Made by a program: the position numbers and the translations under genes
From: Longispora albida DSM 44784
Lineage (GTDB): Bacteria > Actinomycetota > Actinomycetes > Mycobacteriales > Micromonosporaceae
DNA: 64,000 nt
Assembly (NCBI RefSeq): GCF_000379825.1
Contig: NZ_KB903817.1
Span: 62,001 to 126,000 of the forward strand
Direction of reading: 5' to 3'
Notes under the pieces: model-generated
Databases searched by the model: none
Told to the model about the DNA's origin: nothing
Seen by the model: only the letters and a program-made list of their open reading frames with translations
Shown: piece after piece, positions 60,560 through 64,000 of the stretch
Layout: every line of letters starts with the position of its first letter
How positions within the stretch are numbered: position 1 is the stretch's first letter

Positions 60560-60587
60560 GACACGCCGTGTGCCGCTCCCTGTGACA
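60560..60587 (-). promoter_or_regulatory. Candidate ECF41-dependent promoter
   Basis: On the minus strand TGTCACA (60581-60587), matching the ECF41 -35 consensus, and 17 bases on TGTC (60560-60563), one mismatch from the CGTC -10. The predicted start is about 30 bases before the oxidoreductase ATG, giving an autoregulated operon. Confidence 0.7.
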
Positions 60588-60600
60588 CATGTGACTCAGG

Positions 60601-60903
60601 TCACTCCAATGTCGCCTCGATGGCGGCCTCGGCCAGCCGGGCGAGGATCTCGTCCGCCGTCTGCTCCGGGGTCTGCTCGGAACTGTCGAGCCACAGGCCG
60701 ATCCGGGGCGTGAGCCGGAGCTGCCGGACGGCCTCCGCCGGCATCGAGCCGGGCGTGGGCTCGGCGCGTCCGCCGATCACCATCCGGCGGAACAGGTCGC
60801 CCCGGACGTGCACGGACTTCTCCAGGCGTTCCGCGACAAGCTGTGCCACGGTGGACTTCCCGGCCGCCTGAATGCCGGTGATGAGGATGATGGATGGCCG
60901 CAT
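60601..60903 (-). pseudogene. P-loop phosphotransferase-like protein with internal deletion
   Basis: 100 residues. The start ILITGIQAAGKSTVAQLVAE (Walker A) and SVHVRGDLFRRMVIGGRAEP are family-like, and the end TPRIGLWLDSSEQTPEQTAD is the normal C-terminus of a family usually about 175 residues long. The two halves join at RQLRL/TPRIG, so roughly 75 middle residues are missing in frame. No frameshift or stop is seen. Could be a decayed gene or a reduced version; function doubtful. Confidence 0.65.
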
Positions 60904-61067
60904 GACTGCATTGTCGGTACAAGGAAAGGGTTGTCGCTCTTGGTCTTCGGAACAGTCACAAGTGGATAACAGCGCTGCGTGTGCTGCGGGGAATGGGTGT
61001 TGCCGGGCCTGGGCGCGGACCGTAGGGTCCCCGCCGCATAAGTTTCTTCAGGCCTGGGGAGGTCTTG

Positions 61068-64000
61068 GTGTTAGCGCGCCGTGGCTTTGCCGTGCCCGCG
61101 ATCGTTGCGGGCCTTGTCGCTTCTCTCCTGTCAGGAGTACCGGCGCTCGCAGCGCCAGCCACTCCTGCTCCTACTCTGAACGAACCCGGCGCACCGGTCT
61201 CCCCGGTCGCGTCGAAGTCCGTGCCGTTCGCCCCGATGCAGCAGTGGGCGGGGCCGGAGGTTTCCTGGCCCGCCGCAGGGGCATTCGAGGCTGACGTCCC
61301 GGAGGTGACCTCCGCGATGCCGCAGGCTGGCCAGCTTTCCGCCAAGACGGCCTCTGGCTGGTCGAAGGCCGGTTCGTCGCCGTTCTCCGTGCGGTCGCCG
61401 CAGACCTCGGCGGTGAAGGCCGCCGTCGAGCCGCGGACGGCGAAGGAGGCATTGGCCGCACCGCCGTCCCGCGTGAAGATCGTCGTCGCGGACCAGGCAC
61501 TGTCGAAGAAGGCGGGCATTCCCGGCGTCCTGTTCTCGGTGAAGCGCTCCGACGGGGGGACGACGCCGGGCAAGGTGGGCCTCGGCCTGGACTACGCCGG
61601 ATTCGCGCAGGGGCTCGGCGGCGACTTCGGGTCGCGGCTGCGGCTGGTCGCGCTGCCCGGTTGTGTGCTGACCACGCCGGAGGTTCCGGCCTGCCGTCAG
61701 CAGTCGGCGGTCATCGACTCCAGCAACCAGCTGGGTGCCAAGCAGGTCTCCGGGTCGGTCACGGCTGCCGCCGACACGGCGTTCTCCTCTTTCGCTACCG
61801 CGCCAGCGACGGCCTACGCGGCGACAGCGGCCCCGGGTGGCTGGGCGTCGACGCCGTTGTCGCAGGCGGGCTCGTGGGCGGCCGGCGCGCAGTCCGGTGA
61901 CTTCTCGTACTCGGTGCCGTTCAAGCTGCCGGCCTCCGCTGGCGGCCTGGACCCGAAGCTCTCGCTGAACTACTCCTCGCAGTCGACGGACGCGCGGACC
62001 CGCTCGCAGGCCAACCAGACGTCCTGGGCCGGTGAGGGCTGGGACCTGAACACCGGGTTCGTCGAGCGGCAGTTCCAGTCGTGCCAGGGCCTGCCGAACC
62101 CGGCGGACCTCTGCTGGGCCTCCGAGCACGTCACCATGAACCTCGGTGGCCGGTCCTCCCAGATCATCATCGACAAGAACACCGGCCAGTGGAAGCTGAC
62201 CAACGACGACGGCTCGAAGGCCGAGCGGTTCTACGGCGCGGCCAACTCCGACGGCGGCAACGGCGAGCACTGGCGGATCACGACCCCGGACGGCACGCAG
62301 TACTGGTTCGGCCTCGGCGGCCGGTGGGGTGTCGACTCCGGCGACGTCACCCAGTCGACCTGGCTGGTGCCGGTGTGGTCCCCGACCGCCGGCCAGCCCT
62401 GCTACAAGCCGGTGTACCGCGACTCGCACTGCCGCCGCGCCTGGCGCTGGAACCTGGACTACGTCGTCGACCCCAAGGGCAACTCGATGACGATGTACTA
62501 CCAGCGCGAGAACGCCTGGTACGGCTCGTTCAACAACACCGCGAACTACATGTACAACAAGAACGGCGTCCTGTCCCGGATCGACTACGGGACGCGGGCC
62601 GGACAGGAACTGAGCGGGACCCAGTACCGGGTGCTGTTCGGGACCGACGCGCGCTGCGTCGCCGGAGCCTCCTGCCAGGGCGACACGTCCCTGTGGCCGG
62701 ACACGCCGTGGGACCAGTACTGCGACTCGGACTGCTCGGCCATCCAGTCGCCGGTCTTCTGGTCCGGGTACCGGCTGGCCTCGATCACCACCCAGTTCTG
62801 GGACACCACGATCAGCGGCTTCCGGTCGGTGGACCAGTGGCGTCTCGTGCACACGTTCCCGGCGACCGGAGACGGCACCTCGCCGTCGCTGTGGCTGGCC
62901 TCGCTGGAACACACCGGCTACCTGGGCGGCGCGAGCGAGGGCTCACCGCCGCTGTACTTCGACGGCTCGAAGTACGCGAACCGGATGGACTTCGACGTGG
63001 CGCAGGGCGTGCCGCCGATGTACAAGTACCGGATCACGCGGATCACGCCGTCGACCGGCTCGCAGACCCTCGTGAACTACCTGCCGAACACCCCGGAACT
63101 GGGCGGTTGCAGCCCGGCGGTGAAGCCGGCCTCCGCCGACAACAACGACCGGCGGTGCTTCCCGCAGTACTTCACCCTCGACCCGAAGAACCCCTACGAC
63201 GGCAGCGGGTGGGGCTGGTTCCACAAGTACGTCGTCGCGTCCATCTGGGAATCGGACATCTCCGGCGGCGGGGTCGACGAGACGTGGCAGTACTCGTACA
63301 CCAACGACGGCTCGTCCACCGGTGTGCTGTGGCGGCACGACGAGAACAACATCCAGAACGACTACCGGATGCGCTCCTGGTCCCGCTGGCAGGGCTACGG
63401 GCAGGTACACACCTGGCACGGCCAGAACGGCGCCGTCGGCTACTCCACCAAGCGGTACTTCCGTGGCCTCGACGGCGACCGGGTCGGCACGACGGACAAC
63501 GCCCGCCGGGTGACGCTGACCGACTCGTGGGGCTACACGCACACCGACAGCGAGGAGAAGGCCGGCCTCGTCCGCGAGGAGTACGTCTACGACAACAACG
63601 GCTCGGGCACCCCGCAGCCCCGCGTCCACACGGTCCACGACCCGAACATCGTGAACACCGGCTGGCAGGAGACCTGGGGCGGCTACTCGGCCTACCAGAT
63701 CAACGAGGGCGCGACGTACGTCAGCACGTACGGCGTCTCCGCCGGGTGGCGGAAAACCAAGATCGAGTACACGTACGACTCGTACGGCCAGCCGGTCACG
63801 GTCAAGGACCTGGGCAACGTCGTCGGTGACACCGACGACGTCTGCACCAAGACCTACTACGCCCGCAACACCACCAAGCACCTGATCAGCTACCCGTCGC
63901 TGGTGCGCACCACGAACTGCGTCAGCGAGGCGAACGCCAACACGATCAGCGACGCCTACACGTTCTACGACGGTTCGCTGACCCTCGGCGCGGCTCCCAC
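61068..64000 (+). CDS. Secreted RHS/YD-repeat-type giant protein (N-terminal part, open at right edge)
   Basis: The frame from GTG 61068 (GGGGAGG 5 bases upstream; TTG at 61065 is an alternative) is open for 977 codons to the window end. Signal peptide ARRGFAVPAIVAGLVASLLS with a cut near ALAAP, a Ser/Ala/Pro-rich stretch, then beta-rich sequence (AGGLDPKLSLNYSSQSTDAR, WAGEGWDLNTGFVERQFQSC, TTPDGTQYWFGLGGRWGVDS, NLDYVVDPKGNSMTMYYQRE). These are the pre-shell repeats of RHS/SpvB-like actinomycete proteins. Any toxin tip or immunity gene lies beyond the window. Cell-surface or secreted; role in competition is inferred. Confidence 0.85.
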   Translation, partial: MLARRGFAVPAIVAGLVASLLSGVPALAAPATPAPTLNEPGAPVSPVASKSVPFAPMQQWAGPEVSWPAAGAFEADVPEVTSAMPQAGQLSAKTASGWSKAGSSPFSVRSPQTSAVKAAVEPRTAKEALAAPPSRVKIVVADQALSKKAGIPGVLFSVKRSDGGTTPGKVGLGLDYAGFAQGLGGDFGSRLRLVALPGCVLTTPEVPACRQQSAVIDSSNQLGAKQVSGSVTAAADTAFSSFATAPATAYAATAAPGGWASTPLSQAGSWAAGAQSGDFSYSVPFKLPASAGGLDPKLSLNYSSQSTDARTRSQANQTSWAGEGWDLNTGFVERQFQSCQGLPNPADLCWASEHVTMNLGGRSSQIIIDKNTGQWKLTNDDGSKAERFYGAANSDGGNGEHWRITTPDGTQYWFGLGGRWGVDSGDVTQSTWLVPVWSPTAGQPCYKPVYRDSHCRRAWRWNLDYVVDPKGNSMTMYYQRENAWYGSFNNTANYMYNKNGVLSRIDYGTRAGQELSGTQYRVLFGTDARCVAGASCQGDTSLWPDTPWDQYCDSDCSAIQSPVFWSGYRLASITTQFWDTTISGFRSVDQWRLVHTFPATGDGTSPSLWLASLEHTGYLGGASEGSPPLYFDGSKYANRMDFDVAQGVPPMYKYRITRITPSTGSQTLVNYLPNTPELGGCSPAVKPASADNNDRRCFPQYFTLDPKNPYDGSGWGWFHKYVVASIWESDISGGGVDETWQYSYTNDGSSTGVLWRHDENNIQNDYRMRSWSRWQGYGQVHTWHGQNGAVGYSTKRYFRGLDGDRVGTTDNARRVTLTDSWGYTHTDSEEKAGLVREEYVYDNNGSGTPQPRVHTVHDPNIVNTGWQETWGGYSAYQINEGATYVSTYGVSAGWRKTKIEYTYDSYGQPVTVKDLGNVVGDTDDVCTKTYYARNTTKHLISYPSLVRTTNCVSEANANTISDAYTFYDGSLTLGAAP

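Noticed and set aside
61131-62912. 593-codon minus-strand frame opposite the RHS gene
   Set aside because: Low-complexity Arg/Gly/Val sequence typical of antisense frames in GC-rich DNA.
62081-63829. 582-codon frame within the RHS region
   Set aside because: Shadow frame rich in Arg and Pro; the GTG 61068 frame gives a signal peptide and coherent RHS-type sequence through the same bases.

Overview
The window is dense, very GC-rich DNA with GTG/TTG starts alongside ATG, clear GGAGG-type ribosome sites and long perfect GC hairpins as terminators. Gene content (homodimeric AceE, the fasR/fabD-fabH-acpP-fabF-accD set, SARP-type regulators, YbaB/WXG100 genes, a c-di-AMP riboswitch ahead of a wall hydrolase, CsoR copper operon, ECF41 sigma factor) points to a filamentous actinomycete chromosome. 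A Micromonospora-like lineage is my best guess, resting mainly on the long FabD tail; the order cannot be fixed from the window. I see no transposase, integrase, phage module or CRISPR array.

Layout. 1-5.7 kb: regulators (edge SARP fragment, XRE/NB-ARC/TPR protein, LuxR-type, HxlR) with a GNAT enzyme and a nitroreductase. 5.7-17.3 kb, all on the minus strand: a secreted subtilase, a GGDEF protein, VOC, FKBP, a barstar-like protein downstream of a GGDEF-EAL protein, and a secreted cysteine-peptidase-like protein. 17.4-23 kb: a MalT-like ATPase/SARP regulator and four poorly known small or membrane proteins. 23.2-26.6 kb: DUF3145, a GH3 hexosaminidase, and a DUF4097 gene divergent from an IS30-like HTH/MarR-like regulator over palindromic operators. 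26.8-33.8 kb: type II fatty-acid synthesis (fabD, fabH, acpP, fabF, accD) with fasR. 33.9-36.4 kb: PIN module, GNAT, PadR/hydrolase pair. 36.4-41.2 kb: aceE, DUF3052, AhpE-like peroxiredoxin, SpoU methyltransferase. 41.3-42.7 kb: tRNA-Val and a c-di-AMP riboswitch feeding a coiled-coil M15-like hydrolase. 43.8-47.5 kb: copper regulon (DUF4396, csoR, copZ, copA) with three CsoR-like operators. 47.5-52.5 kb: GNATs, LysR, ATP-dependent DNA ligase, ArsR-like regulator. 52.8-55.7 kb: a five-gene YbaB/WXG100-like operon. 55.8-61 kb: LysR, secreted S1 protease, ECF41 sigma factor with its oxidoreductase, and an internally deleted P-loop protein. From 61.07 kb a secreted RHS/YD-type giant protein runs off the right edge.

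How the genes work together. FabD loads malonate onto AcpP, FabH starts and FabF extends chains, and AccD is the carboxyltransferase beta subunit for malonyl-CoA; AceE upstream supplies acetyl-CoA, and FasR probably activates fabD through an inverted repeat. CsoR, CopZ and CopA form a copper sensing, delivery and export unit, to which the His-rich DUF4396 protein is tied by its own operator. The ECF41 factor and the oxidoreductase probably form an autoregulated operon. Several convergent gene pairs share or abut their stop codons. Every functional call is by recognition of motifs and architecture from the sequence; no searches were run.
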